A stretch of DNA of 64,000 bases from the NCBI RefSeq assembly GCF_014644455.1, contig NZ_BMKS01000001.1:248001-312000 (forward strand), read 5' to 3'. The position numbers were made by a program, and so were the translations under genes. How positions within the stretch are numbered: the first letter of the stretch is position 1; each line of letters starts with the position of its first letter. Below are positions 8,135 through 16,058 of the stretch, piece by piece. The stretch comes from Caldovatus sediminis (GTDB lineage Bacteria; Pseudomonadota; Alphaproteobacteria; Acetobacterales; Acetobacteraceae). The notes beneath the pieces are model-generated. The model was not told the DNA's origin. It ran no database searches and saw nothing but the letters and a program-made list of their open reading frames with translations.

Positions 8135-9082
8135 TCACACGCGGGCCCAGGCGTCCCGCAGCGCGGCGGCGGAGGTCCCGATGATCAGTTCCGAGGCACG
8201 GATGAATTTCCCCATGGTCATCGCGCCATGGATCTGGTCGGCGAGGTGGAGGTGCGTCACGCGCACCCCGTCCTCGTCGAGCCGGCGGGCATAGGCGATG
8301 CCCTCGTCGCAGAGCGGATCGATGCCCGCCGTCACCACCAGCGCCGGCGGCAGGCCGGCGAGGCTCGCCGCGCGCAGGGGCGAGGCGCGCCAGTCGAATG
8401 CCTGGCCCGGCTCGGCGAGATAGTGGTCGCGGAACCAGCGCATGCCGCTCGCGGTGAGCGGCACGCCCTCGGTGACGCGCCGGTAGGACGGGGAGGTCAT
8501 GGCGAGGTCCACCGCCGGATAGATCAGCACCTGGAACACCGGCATCGGCGTCCGCCCCGCGTCCTCCCGCGCGGCGAGGGACACCGCGGCAGCAAGATTG
8601 CCGCCCGCGCTGTCCCCGCCGACGGCGATCCGCGCGCGGTCCACGCCGAGCCGCTGCGCCTCCATCGCGACGAAGCGCAGCGCCGTGGCGGCGTCGTCGA
8701 AGGCGGCGGGGAATTTGTGCTCGGGCGCGAGGCGGTAGTCCACGGAGACGACGCGGCACTGGGCAGCGTTGGCGATGGCGCGGCACGGGCCGTCATGGGT
8801 GTCGAGGTCGCCCATCAGCCAGCCGCCGCCATGGTAGAATACGAGGCAGGGCGCGACGTCGGGCGCGCCGAAGCCGCGATAGGCGCGCATGCGGATCTCC
8901 CCGCCCGGGCCGGCGCAGGTGAGGTCGCGGACCTCGAGGACCTCCTGCGGCTCCGGCTGCAGCACCGTGCGCCCCGCGGCGTAGAGGCGCCGCGCCTCCA
9001 GGGCCGGCAGCGTCTCGTAGGGCGGGCGCCCGGATTCGCGGATCAGGTCGAGGACGCGCTGCGCGTCGGGATCGATCGGCAT
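8135..9082 (-). CDS. Alpha/beta hydrolase of the hormone-sensitive-lipase type
   Basis: A 315-residue esterase. The oxyanion-hole motif is HGGGW (His84-Trp88), the nucleophile is Ser158 in GDSAGG, and Asp255 (AGIDPLCDEG) and His285 (QIHGAM) complete the triad; this is the bacterial HSL family IV pattern. It would hydrolyse a carboxylic ester, for example a Baeyer-Villiger-type product of the neighbouring flavin monooxygenases. A ribosome binding site (AAGGAA) overlaps the stop of the upstream hydrolase gene, which ends 10 nt before the ATG, so the two are co-expressed. No signal peptide is visible, so it is probably cytoplasmic. Confidence 0.92.
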   Translation of the reverse strand: MPIDPDAQRVLDLIRESGRPPYETLPALEARRLYAAGRTVLQPEPQEVLEVRDLTCAGPGGEIRMRAYRGFGAPDVAPCLVFYHGGGWLMGDLDTHDGPCRAIANAAQCRVVSVDYRLAPEHKFPAAFDDAATALRFVAMEAQRLGVDRARIAVGGDSAGGNLAAAVSLAAREDAGRTPMPVFQVLIYPAVDLAMTSPSYRRVTEGVPLTASGMRWFRDHYLAEPGQAFDWRASPLRAASLAGLPPALVVTAGIDPLCDEGIAYARRLDEDGVRVTHLHLADQIHGAMTMGKFIRASELIIGTSAAALRDAWARV

Positions 9083-9092
9083 GACGGTTTCC

Positions 9093-9875
9093 TTACGCGG
9101 TCCAGGCCAGGATCGCCCTGGCGACCTCGTCGGGCCGGTCGAGCTCGGCGAGGTGGCCGGCGCCGGGGATGATGCGGATCTCGCTCGGGCCGGCGATCGC
9201 CCTGGCGAAGCGCTCGGCGTAGCTGCGCGGCATCACCCGGTCCTGCTCGCCCCAGAGCAGCAGCGTCGGCGCCCGGACCAGCGGCAGGCGCTTGGCGAGC
9301 CGCGTGTTGCCGAGCGGCCAGAGGAAGCGGGCCGCGGCCTCGCTCGCGCGCGTCTGCTCGATCGGCCATTCGATCGAGTTCGCGCCCTCGGGCGGCGCCT
9401 TCAGGCGGCGCCAGTTCTCCGGCTCGGCGCAGAGCAGCGCCGGCACGGCATCGGCGCGCTGCGCCCAGGGATCGGCGGGGGGATCGGCCTCGTCAAAGAG
9501 GCCGAAGGGCGCGATCAGCGCGAGGCGGCGCACCGCCTCCGGCCACAGCGCCGCGACCTCCGCCGCCAGCGCGCCGCCGACCGAGCTGCCGACCAGATCG
9601 GCGCCCTCCAGCCCCGCGAGGCCGATCAGCCGCCGCGTCGCCACCACCCAGTCGAGATGGTCGTCGAGCTGCGCGTGCCCGCGCCCGCCGCCCGGGAAGC
9701 CGGGCAGCGAGGGCACGATCACGGTGCGCCGCTCGGCCAGCCGGTCGAGGAAGGGGATCCAGCGCGGCAGCCCGCCGAAGCCGGCGAGGACGCCGATGCG
9801 CGGTCCGCTCCCCTTGCGCCAGACGCGCGTCTGGACGCCGTTGAGTTCGACGAAGGAGACCTCGGGATCGCTCAC
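9093..9875 (-). CDS. Alpha/beta-fold hydrolase
   Basis: A 260-residue alpha/beta hydrolase with nucleophile Ser98 in VGSSVGG, an acidic residue in WGEQDRVMP near 207 and a C-terminal His in GAGHLAEL near 236. The overall pattern resembles ring-cleavage-product (C-C bond) hydrolases and simple esterases. The start is GTG (9873-9875). It lies between the second LLM gene (91 nt upstream) and the HSL-type esterase (10 nt downstream). Its place next to two flavin monooxygenases suggests hydrolysis of a ring-opened or ester intermediate; substrate unknown. Confidence 0.9.
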   Translation of the reverse strand: MSDPEVSFVELNGVQTRVWRKGSGPRIGVLAGFGGLPRWIPFLDRLAERRTVIVPSLPGFPGGGRGHAQLDDHLDWVVATRRLIGLAGLEGADLVGSSVGGALAAEVAALWPEAVRRLALIAPFGLFDEADPPADPWAQRADAVPALLCAEPENWRRLKAPPEGANSIEWPIEQTRASEAAARFLWPLGNTRLAKRLPLVRAPTLLLWGEQDRVMPRSYAERFARAIAGPSEIRIIPGAGHLAELDRPDEVARAILAWTA

Positions 9876-9966
9876 TCTGCTGCGCGCTCCGGAACTGGCG
9901 GGGAGAGGATGCGCGGGAGGGCCGGGCCTCGGCCCGTCCCGCGCCGCCCGATCGGGGGGCGGAGGG

Positions 9967-11259
9967 CTACTCGGCGGCGAGCGCCCGCGGCGCCGCGGAG
10001 AAGTCGGGCGGCACCGCGCGCTCCGCCTCCGCCATCGGCTTCGGCCACCAGCGGTCCTCCCACTCGGAGAACAGGCCCTTGAGCTGCGGCATCACCTTCT
10101 CGGCGAACAGCCGCGTGTTGTACTTGGTGAGCGCCTTGCTCATGTTGCCGAACTGCAGCAGCAGCATGAAGTGGCCGACGTTGAGGCTGGTCGCGACCTC
10201 GCGCAGCTGCGCCGCGACCTCGTCCGGGCTGCCGATGATGACGTAGCCGCGTTCCACGATGCCCTGCATGTCCTTCGCCGTGCCGGCGAAGCGCTCCTGC
10301 GTGCCCTTGCCGAGCGTGCTGTCCGCGCCCGCGGCCTTCGCCACCTGGCTGCTGAGGCCGGCGCGCTGCGTCGCCTCGGTCATGTAGCCCGGCGGCGTGG
10401 CCCAGCGGCCGTCCACGTGCAGGCAGCGGCCGTAGAAGTACTCGGCGGGCTCCCGATAGAGCTCCATCGCCTGCGCGCGCGTCTCGGCGACGCCGACGAA
10501 CTGCAGGAAGCCGGCGCGGTAGGGGTTCCGGTCCTTGCCGAGGCGGTCCATCTCGGCCCAGAAGCCGTCCATGATCGCCTTGCCGGCCTTGTAGCCGTAG
10601 TAGGAGAGGTAGCAGTAGACGTAGTCCATCTGCGCGCACCAGCGCCAGGTCTCGACCGACCCGCCGCCGGGGATCCAGACCGGCGGGTGCGGCTGCTGCA
10701 CCGGGCGCGGCCAGATGTTGACGTAGCGCTGCTGGTTGAAGCGGCCGTTGAAGGCGAAGGTCTCCTTCTCCGTCCACGCCCGGATCACCAGGTCGTGCGC
10801 CTCGAGGTAGCGCTCGCGCAGCATCGAGGGGTTCTGGCCGTAGGCGAAGCAGGTGTCCATCGGCGTGCCGACGGGGAAGCCCGCGATCAGACGCCCGCCG
10901 GAGATCACGTCGATCATCGCGAATTCCTCCGCGACGCGCGTCGGCGGGTTGTAGAGCGCGAGCGAGTTGCCCATGACGCAGATCGGCGTCTCCCGCGTGC
11001 GCCGGGCGAGCGAGGTGGCGATCAGGTTGGGCGAGGGCATCAGCCCGTAGCCGTTGGAGTGGTGCTCGTTGACGCAGATCGCGTCGAAGCCGCACTCCGC
11101 CGCGTACTCCAGCTCGTCCATGAAGTCGTTGTACATGTGGTGCGCGCGCTTCGGGTCGAACAGCGAGCTGTGGATGTCCACCCAGACGGAGGGGTGCTTC
11201 TCGCGGAAGTCGTCCGGCAGCTCGGTGTAGGGCATCAGGTGGAACCACATGAGCTTCAT
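9967..11259 (-). CDS. LLM-class flavin-dependent oxidoreductase, first gene of the minus-strand cluster
   Basis: A 430-residue luciferase-like monooxygenase, distinct from the 398-residue paralogue at the far end of the cluster. Family segments are MKLMWFHLMPYTELPDDF at the N-terminus, CVNEHHSNGYGLMPSPN, a DVISGGRLIAGFPVGTP loop and VIIGSPDEVAAQLREVA near the C-terminus. It has aromatic-rich insertions (YVYCYLSYYGYK). It would need a flavin reductase, which is not visible in the window. As the first gene of the seven-gene run, its 214-nt divergent spacer from the VOC gene should hold the cluster promoter. Confidence 0.9.
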   Translation of the reverse strand: MKLMWFHLMPYTELPDDFREKHPSVWVDIHSSLFDPKRAHHMYNDFMDELEYAAECGFDAICVNEHHSNGYGLMPSPNLIATSLARRTRETPICVMGNSLALYNPPTRVAEEFAMIDVISGGRLIAGFPVGTPMDTCFAYGQNPSMLRERYLEAHDLVIRAWTEKETFAFNGRFNQQRYVNIWPRPVQQPHPPVWIPGGGSVETWRWCAQMDYVYCYLSYYGYKAGKAIMDGFWAEMDRLGKDRNPYRAGFLQFVGVAETRAQAMELYREPAEYFYGRCLHVDGRWATPPGYMTEATQRAGLSSQVAKAAGADSTLGKGTQERFAGTAKDMQGIVERGYVIIGSPDEVAAQLREVATSLNVGHFMLLLQFGNMSKALTKYNTRLFAEKVMPQLKGLFSEWEDRWWPKPMAEAERAVPPDFSAAPRALAAE

Positions 11260-11473
11260 GGACCGTGCTCCCTATGCCTTGGGGCGGCCGTCTCCCCGAG
11301 GGCGGCCGCCCGCGCTGCCCGTAGCCTAGGAGGGGCCGGCGGGAACCGGCAAGCGGATCTCGTCGCCGCCCCGTTGCGCCCCTCCGCGCGCCTTGCGATG
11401 CTCGCGCGAGCCTGCCGCCCTCGCCTACGGGCGTCGCGCCGCGGCGGGGCAGAGGGAGGAGCACAGCAACAGC

Positions 11474-12394
11474 ATGAGCGGCACACGCATGGGCGAGAGC
11501 GGCGGCGCCAACCGCTACGACCGCCGCACGGCCGACCTCGGCAACAGCGTCGAGCTCGGGCATGTGAACGTGACCATCCCGGACCAGCTCAAGGCCACGG
11601 CCTTCTACATCAGCGGGCTCGGCCTGACGCGCGATCCCTACCTGATGACCGGCATCGACAACATGTGGGTCAATGTCGGCGCGAGCAGCCAGTTCCACCT
11701 GCCGGCCGGCAAGCCCCAGGTGCTGCGCGGCCGCACCGGGCTGCTGCTGCCCGACCTCGCCGCGCTGCTCGATCGCCTCGCCGCCGCGCGCAAGTGGCTC
11801 GACGGCACGGCCTTCTCCTTCCGCGAGGGCGACGGGTTCGTGGACGTCACCTGCCCCTGGGGCAACCGCCTCCGCTGCCATCGCCCGGACGCGGCGCGCT
11901 TCGGCCGCCGCACCCTCGGCATGCCCTACGTGCGGTTCGACGTGCCGCAGGGCGCCGCGCCGGGCATCGCGCGCTTCTACCGCGAGATGCTCGGCATGCC
12001 CGGCGCCGTCGCCGAGGAGGAGGGCGCGCCCGCCGCGCGCGTTTCGGTCGCGGCCGACCAGTGGCTGATCTTCCGCGAGACCGACGCGCCGCTGCCGCCC
12101 TTCGACGGCCACCACATCCAGATCACGCTGGCCGACTTCTCCGGCCCGCACGCGCGCCTGCTGGAGCGCGGGCTGATCACCGAGGAGAGCAACGAGCACC
12201 AGTACCGCTTCACCGACATCGTGGACCTCGACAGCGGCAAGGTGCTGTTCGCCGTCGAGCACGAGGTGCGCAGCATGCGCCACCCGATGTTCGGCCGCCG
12301 CCTGGTCAACCGCAACCCGGCGGTCAACAACCGCAACTTCATGCCGGGCCACGAGGACTGGGCGCCGGCGATGCCGCCGGCGGAGCTGGCCTAG
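11474..12394 (+). CDS. VOC-family protein, extradiol-dioxygenase-like two-domain
   Basis: A 306-residue protein with two glyoxalase/bleomycin-resistance (VOC) modules: module 1 starts at LGHVNVTIPDQLKATAFYI and module 2 at MPYVRFDVPQ. The second repeat contains HHIQITLADF and a C-terminal VEHEV. Candidate metal ligands are His in GHVN, His in HHIQ and Glu in VEHE. Two-domain VOC proteins include extradiol ring-cleavage dioxygenases, but this is not proof of activity. The ATG at 11474 is preceded by GGGAGGAG about 13 nt upstream. It is divergent from the LLM cluster and overlaps the convergent acyl-CoA dehydrogenase gene by 4 nt. Confidence 0.85.
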   Translation: MSGTRMGESGGANRYDRRTADLGNSVELGHVNVTIPDQLKATAFYISGLGLTRDPYLMTGIDNMWVNVGASSQFHLPAGKPQVLRGRTGLLLPDLAALLDRLAAARKWLDGTAFSFREGDGFVDVTCPWGNRLRCHRPDAARFGRRTLGMPYVRFDVPQGAAPGIARFYREMLGMPGAVAEEEGAPAARVSVAADQWLIFRETDAPLPPFDGHHIQITLADFSGPHARLLERGLITEESNEHQYRFTDIVDLDSGKVLFAVEHEVRSMRHPMFGRRLVNRNPAVNNRNFMPGHEDWAPAMPPAELA

Positions 12395-13560
12395 AAGTAG
12401 CCGAAGCCCAGGATGCCGTCCGGGCCGGGGCCGTCCGGGCCGGTCAGGCGCTTGCCGATCAGGTCGCGCAGCGTCTCCGACGCGCCGCCGCCGAGCGAGC
12501 CGTAGCGCGCGCCGCGGTAGAGGCGCGAGACCGGATACTCGTCGGTGAAGCCGAAGCCGCCGTGGAGCTGCACCGCCTCGCTCGTCACGCGGATCGCCAT
12601 CTCGTTGCAGAACACCTTGGCGGTGGCGGCGAGGAACGGGTCGGGGAAGGGGTTGGCGGTGGCGCAGGCGCGGTAGAGCAGGCCGCGCCCCGCCTCGATG
12701 TCCTTGTACATGTCGGCGAGCTTCCAGCGCACGCCCTGGAAGTCGGCGATCGGATGGCCGAACACCGTCCGCTCGCGCACGTAGCGCAGCGCCTCGTCGA
12801 AGGCGCCCTCGGCGAGGCCGAGGGAGATCGCGGGGTTGAGGCAGCGCTGGGTGTTGAAGGCGGAGAGCAGGCGGCGGAAGCCGTCCTCGCGGATCACCAG
12901 GTTCTCCTCCGGCACGGCGCAGTCGTTGAACTGCACCTCGTGCAGGTTCTCGCCCCCCATGGTGTGGTAGGTGCCGGTCACCTCGAGGCCCGGCGTGCCG
13001 CGCTCGACCAGCACGCAGCCGATGCCCTCGCGCCCCGGCCTGCCCTCGATGCGGGTGAAGACGACGAACATGCCGGCCTCGGCGGCGCGGCTGATCAGCG
13101 TCTTGGTGCCGTTCACCACCCAGCGGTCGCCGCGGCGCACCGCGTTGGTGCGGTAGTTCGCGACGTCCGTGCCGGCGTGCGGCTCCGTCATGCAGATCGA
13201 GAGGATGCACTCGCCCGCGCAGACCGCGGGGAGGATGCGCGCGCGGATGGATTCCGGCGCGTAGCGCGCGATCACCCGCGTCTGCACCCCGGCCTCGCCG
13301 AGCACGGCCATCGCGGTCGGGTAGCAGACCTTGGCGATCTCCTCGAGGATCAGCGCGCTCTCGAACACCGGCAGGCCGAGGCCGCCGTACTCCTCCGGCA
13401 CGCTCATCCCGAGCACGCCGAGGCTTGCCAGGTCGCGCAGGTTCTCCCACGGGAAGGTGCCGTCCATCCAGCGCAGCGCCCGCTCGCGGAAGGCGGTCTG
13501 GGCGAGCCGGCGGACGGGCTCGATCAGGGCGCGCTGGTCCTCGGTGAGGCGGAATTCCAT
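12391..13560 (-). CDS. Acyl-CoA dehydrogenase-like protein lacking the canonical catalytic Glu
   Basis: A 389-residue acyl-CoA dehydrogenase family flavoprotein with the typical segments CMTEPHAGTD, GTKTLIS and LHGGFGFTDEYPVSRLYRGAR. At the end, where most members read (I/V)GEGTSEI with Glu as the base that removes the alpha proton, this protein reads LGGGASETLRD, so that Glu is Gly. Some family members place the base elsewhere (isovaleryl-CoA dehydrogenase) or run other reactions, so function may differ from ordinary beta-oxidation. It is 6 nt downstream of the 2-hydroxyacid dehydrogenase gene on the same strand and forms an operon with it. Confidence 0.9.
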   Translation of the reverse strand: MEFRLTEDQRALIEPVRRLAQTAFRERALRWMDGTFPWENLRDLASLGVLGMSVPEEYGGLGLPVFESALILEEIAKVCYPTAMAVLGEAGVQTRVIARYAPESIRARILPAVCAGECILSICMTEPHAGTDVANYRTNAVRRGDRWVVNGTKTLISRAAEAGMFVVFTRIEGRPGREGIGCVLVERGTPGLEVTGTYHTMGGENLHEVQFNDCAVPEENLVIREDGFRRLLSAFNTQRCLNPAISLGLAEGAFDEALRYVRERTVFGHPIADFQGVRWKLADMYKDIEAGRGLLYRACATANPFPDPFLAATAKVFCNEMAIRVTSEAVQLHGGFGFTDEYPVSRLYRGARYGSLGGGASETLRDLIGKRLTGPDGPGPDGILGFGYF

Positions 13561-13566
13561 GGCCGT

Positions 13567-14625
13567 TCAGTCCCGGTTCGCGAGGACCGCCGCGCGCCGT
13601 TCGAGGTAGCGCGGCCAGACCTCGGGGTTGATCAGCCGCGGCGGCCGCTCCCCGGCGAAGATGCCGAGGAGCTGCTCGGCCGCGAACCGCGCGACGCGGG
13701 CGCGCGAGTCCTCGGTGACGCCCGCGGTGTGCGGCGTGGCGATCACCGTGTCCAGCGCCAGCAGCGGATGGTCCTTGGGCGGCGGCTCGCGCCGCCACAC
13801 GTCGAGCCCCGCCCCCGCGAGGTGCCGCGAGACCAGCGCCCCGTGCAGCGCCGCCTCGTCGTGGATGCCGAAGCGCGCGGTGTTGACGAAGACGGCGCCC
13901 CGCTTCATGCGCGCGAACTCCGCCGCGCCGAACATCCCCTCCGTCTCCGGCGTGCGCGGGCAGTGGACGCTGACGATGTCGGACTGCGCGAGCAGCGCCG
14001 CGAACTCCGCCTTCTCCGCCCCGCGCTCGGCGCAGGTCGCGGCGTCCAGGTAGGGGTCGTAGGCCAGCACCCGGCAGCGGAAGAGGCCGCGCGCCAGCTC
14101 CGCCACGCGGCGGCCGATGTTGCCGAGGCCGACGATGCCGACCGTCCTGCCCAGCAGGTCGCGCCCGAGCAGCTCCGCGCGCCTGTGCGGCCGCCCGGCG
14201 CGCACCCAGGCGTCGCCCTCCGGGATGCGCTTGAGCAGCGCGAGCATCATCGCCAGCGCGTGCTCGGCCACCGCCTCGGCGTTGCCGCCGGACTGGTTCA
14301 CCAGCAGCACGCCGGCCTCGGTGCAGGCCGCGACGTCCACCGTGTCGTACCCCGCGCCGTGCATGGAGACGACGAGCAGGTTCGGCATGCGCGCGAGCAG
14401 CCCGGCGGTCACCATGTAGGCGGGCGGCAGGTCGTCCTTCACCGAGGTCGCCTGGTAGGCGTGGGCGCGGCGCAGCGCCTCGAAATTGGCCGCGACGTCG
14501 CCGGCGAAGGCGAGCCTCGTCACCTCCACCTCCGGCCGCGCGCCGAGCACGTCGAGGAACACCTGGTGCTGGACGAAGTCGAAATAGACCAGCCGCCAGG
14601 CGTGCGGGGTGTCCGGGATGCTCAT
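13567..14625 (-). CDS. D-isomer 2-hydroxyacid dehydrogenase
   Basis: A 352-residue NAD-dependent 2-hydroxyacid dehydrogenase. It shows the Rossmann motif VGIVGLGNIGRRVA, the catalytic Arg in NTARFGIHDE (the usual NTARG has Phe for Gly), an acidic residue in the EPPPKDHPLL region and His in TPHTAGVTEDS. It reduces or oxidises a 2-oxo/2-hydroxy acid; phosphoglycerate dehydrogenase is unlikely since the ACT domain is missing. I chose ATG 14623-14625; the longer frame upstream is low-complexity. It is divergent from a Bug-type receptor gene (124-nt spacer) and upstream of the acyl-CoA dehydrogenase gene. Confidence 0.9.
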   Translation of the reverse strand: MSIPDTPHAWRLVYFDFVQHQVFLDVLGARPEVEVTRLAFAGDVAANFEALRRAHAYQATSVKDDLPPAYMVTAGLLARMPNLLVVSMHGAGYDTVDVAACTEAGVLLVNQSGGNAEAVAEHALAMMLALLKRIPEGDAWVRAGRPHRRAELLGRDLLGRTVGIVGLGNIGRRVAELARGLFRCRVLAYDPYLDAATCAERGAEKAEFAALLAQSDIVSVHCPRTPETEGMFGAAEFARMKRGAVFVNTARFGIHDEAALHGALVSRHLAGAGLDVWRREPPPKDHPLLALDTVIATPHTAGVTEDSRARVARFAAEQLLGIFAGERPPRLINPEVWPRYLERRAAVLANRD

Positions 14626-14749
14626 GCGCGGCGGCCTGTCCTGCGGTGCGGCGGCGGGCAGCCTAGCGCGCGAGGCCGCGCCCGCAAGTCGGCGCTCGAC
14701 GCCGGCGCGCGAGCGCGCCAGGATCGCGCCCGGCGAGGAGGAAACGACC

Positions 14750-15724
14750 ATGCGAGAACGATGGACCGCCGTGCTCCTGCTGCTCTGCGCCTTCGCCGTG
14801 CCGCCCGCGGCGGCGCAGGAGGCGCCCTACCCCTCGCGGCCGATCACCATCGTCATCGCCTGGCCGCCGGGCGCCTCCACCGACCTCGTCGCCCGCGCGG
14901 TGGGCCAGCGGATGAGCGAGACGCTCGGCCAGCCGATCGTCGTGGACAGCCGCCCCGGCGCCGCCGGGGTGCTCGGCAGCGCCCACGTCGCGCGGGCGCG
15001 GCCGGACGGCTACACGCTGCAGGTGACGCACAATTCGACGCACGGGCTGATCTCGCTGTTCAGCCGCAACGTCACCTACGACCCGCTGCGCGACTTCACC
15101 TACATCGCCCCGCTCGCCGGCGCGGCGAACGCGCTCAGCGTGAACGCCTCCCTGCCGATCCGGAGCGTCGCCGATCTCGTCGCCTACGCGCGGGACAGGC
15201 CGGAGGGGGTGCAGATCGGCACCTCCGGCATCGGCTCGCACCATCACCTCGGCGTCGAGCTGCTGCGGATCCGCACCGGGCTCAACTTCATCCACGTGCC
15301 GTTCCGCGGCGGCGCCGACTCGCTCACCAACACCATCGCCGGCCACGTCCCGGCGGTGATCGGGGTGCTGTCCACGGCGCAGGGGCCGGCGCGCGAGGGC
15401 CGCGTGCGCATCCTCGGCGTGACCGATCCGCGGCGCGCGCCGACCTCGCCCGAGGTGCCGGCGATCGGCGAGGCGATCGAGGGTTTCGGCGTCCCGCCCG
15501 TGCACTTCGCGCTGATCGGCCCCGCCGGCCTGCCGCAGCCGGTCGTGGCGCGGCTCAACGCCGCCGCGAACGAGGCGCTCGCCACGCCGCAGGTGCGCGC
15601 GCGCTTCGCCGACGCCACGGTCTGGCCGCTCGGCGGCACGCCGGAGGAGGCCCGCCGCCTCTTCGCCGAGGATTTCGAGGCCTTCCGACGGATCACCGAG
15701 GCCGCCGGCATCCGGCCGGAATGA
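14750..15724 (+). CDS. Bug/TctC-type periplasmic solute-binding protein
   Basis: A 324-residue receptor of the tripartite tricarboxylate transporter family. A Sec signal peptide ends near AAAQEA (residue 22). Family motifs follow: YPSRPITIVIAWPPGASTD, DSRPGAAGVLGS and FIHVPFRGGADSLTN. These proteins bind carboxylates in the periplasm and feed TctAB permeases. No tctA or tctB is in the window, so it is an orphan Bug receptor, a common situation in this group of bacteria. A strong GAGGAGGA site precedes the ATG at 14750. A hairpin 8 nt after the stop probably ends the transcript. Confidence 0.93.
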   Translation: MRERWTAVLLLLCAFAVPPAAAQEAPYPSRPITIVIAWPPGASTDLVARAVGQRMSETLGQPIVVDSRPGAAGVLGSAHVARARPDGYTLQVTHNSTHGLISLFSRNVTYDPLRDFTYIAPLAGAANALSVNASLPIRSVADLVAYARDRPEGVQIGTSGIGSHHHLGVELLRIRTGLNFIHVPFRGGADSLTNTIAGHVPAVIGVLSTAQGPAREGRVRILGVTDPRRAPTSPEVPAIGEAIEGFGVPPVHFALIGPAGLPQPVVARLNAAANEALATPQVRARFADATVWPLGGTPEEARRLFAEDFEAFRRITEAAGIRPE

Positions 15725-16058
15725 GGCCTCGCCCGCGGCCCCCGGCGTCGGGCGGCCGCGGGGGCGCGCTCGCGGAAGGCGGGCCGAGGGGCGGCCCGCG
15801 TTCATTGCGCCGTCGGCACGGGCCATTCGCCGCCGGCGCGTGTCGCAGGTCACACCGTCGGCGCGCCTCCGGGCGGGGCGGCGGCTGCGCCGGGCGGGGG
15901 CCGGAATTGCGCCGCGCGGGCTCGATTTGCCGAGGAAGCGCCCCAGATAGGCGCCGGCAGGACGCCGGGGCGACCGCTCGCCGGCACGCGCCGCGGCCGC
16001 CGCGTGACGGCGCGCCGGTTGCGGCGCGCCCGCCGGGAGACTACGCCGCAGGACACCC
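15725..16058. other. Intergenic region between the Bug receptor and FNR-type regulator genes
   Basis: There are 334 bases with a strong hairpin at the upstream end. No FNR box (TTGAT-N4-ATCAA) or other recognisable operator was seen, and no gene. Confidence 0.5.
15732..15762 (+). terminator. Probable transcription terminator hairpin of the Bug receptor gene
   Basis: CCCGCGGCC followed by CCCG pairs with CGGG and GGCCGCGGG across a GCGT loop, leaving a one-base bulge at 15753: 13 GC pairs in all. It starts 8 nt after the stop codon. No U-run follows, which is usual for hairpins in very GC-rich genomes, so strict intrinsic termination is not certain. Confidence 0.55.

Noticed and set aside
9872-13798. 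A 1308-codon minus-strand open frame
   Set aside because: It crosses the LLM, VOC and acyl-CoA dehydrogenase regions in a shadow frame; the proteins in the other frames carry recognisable family motifs.
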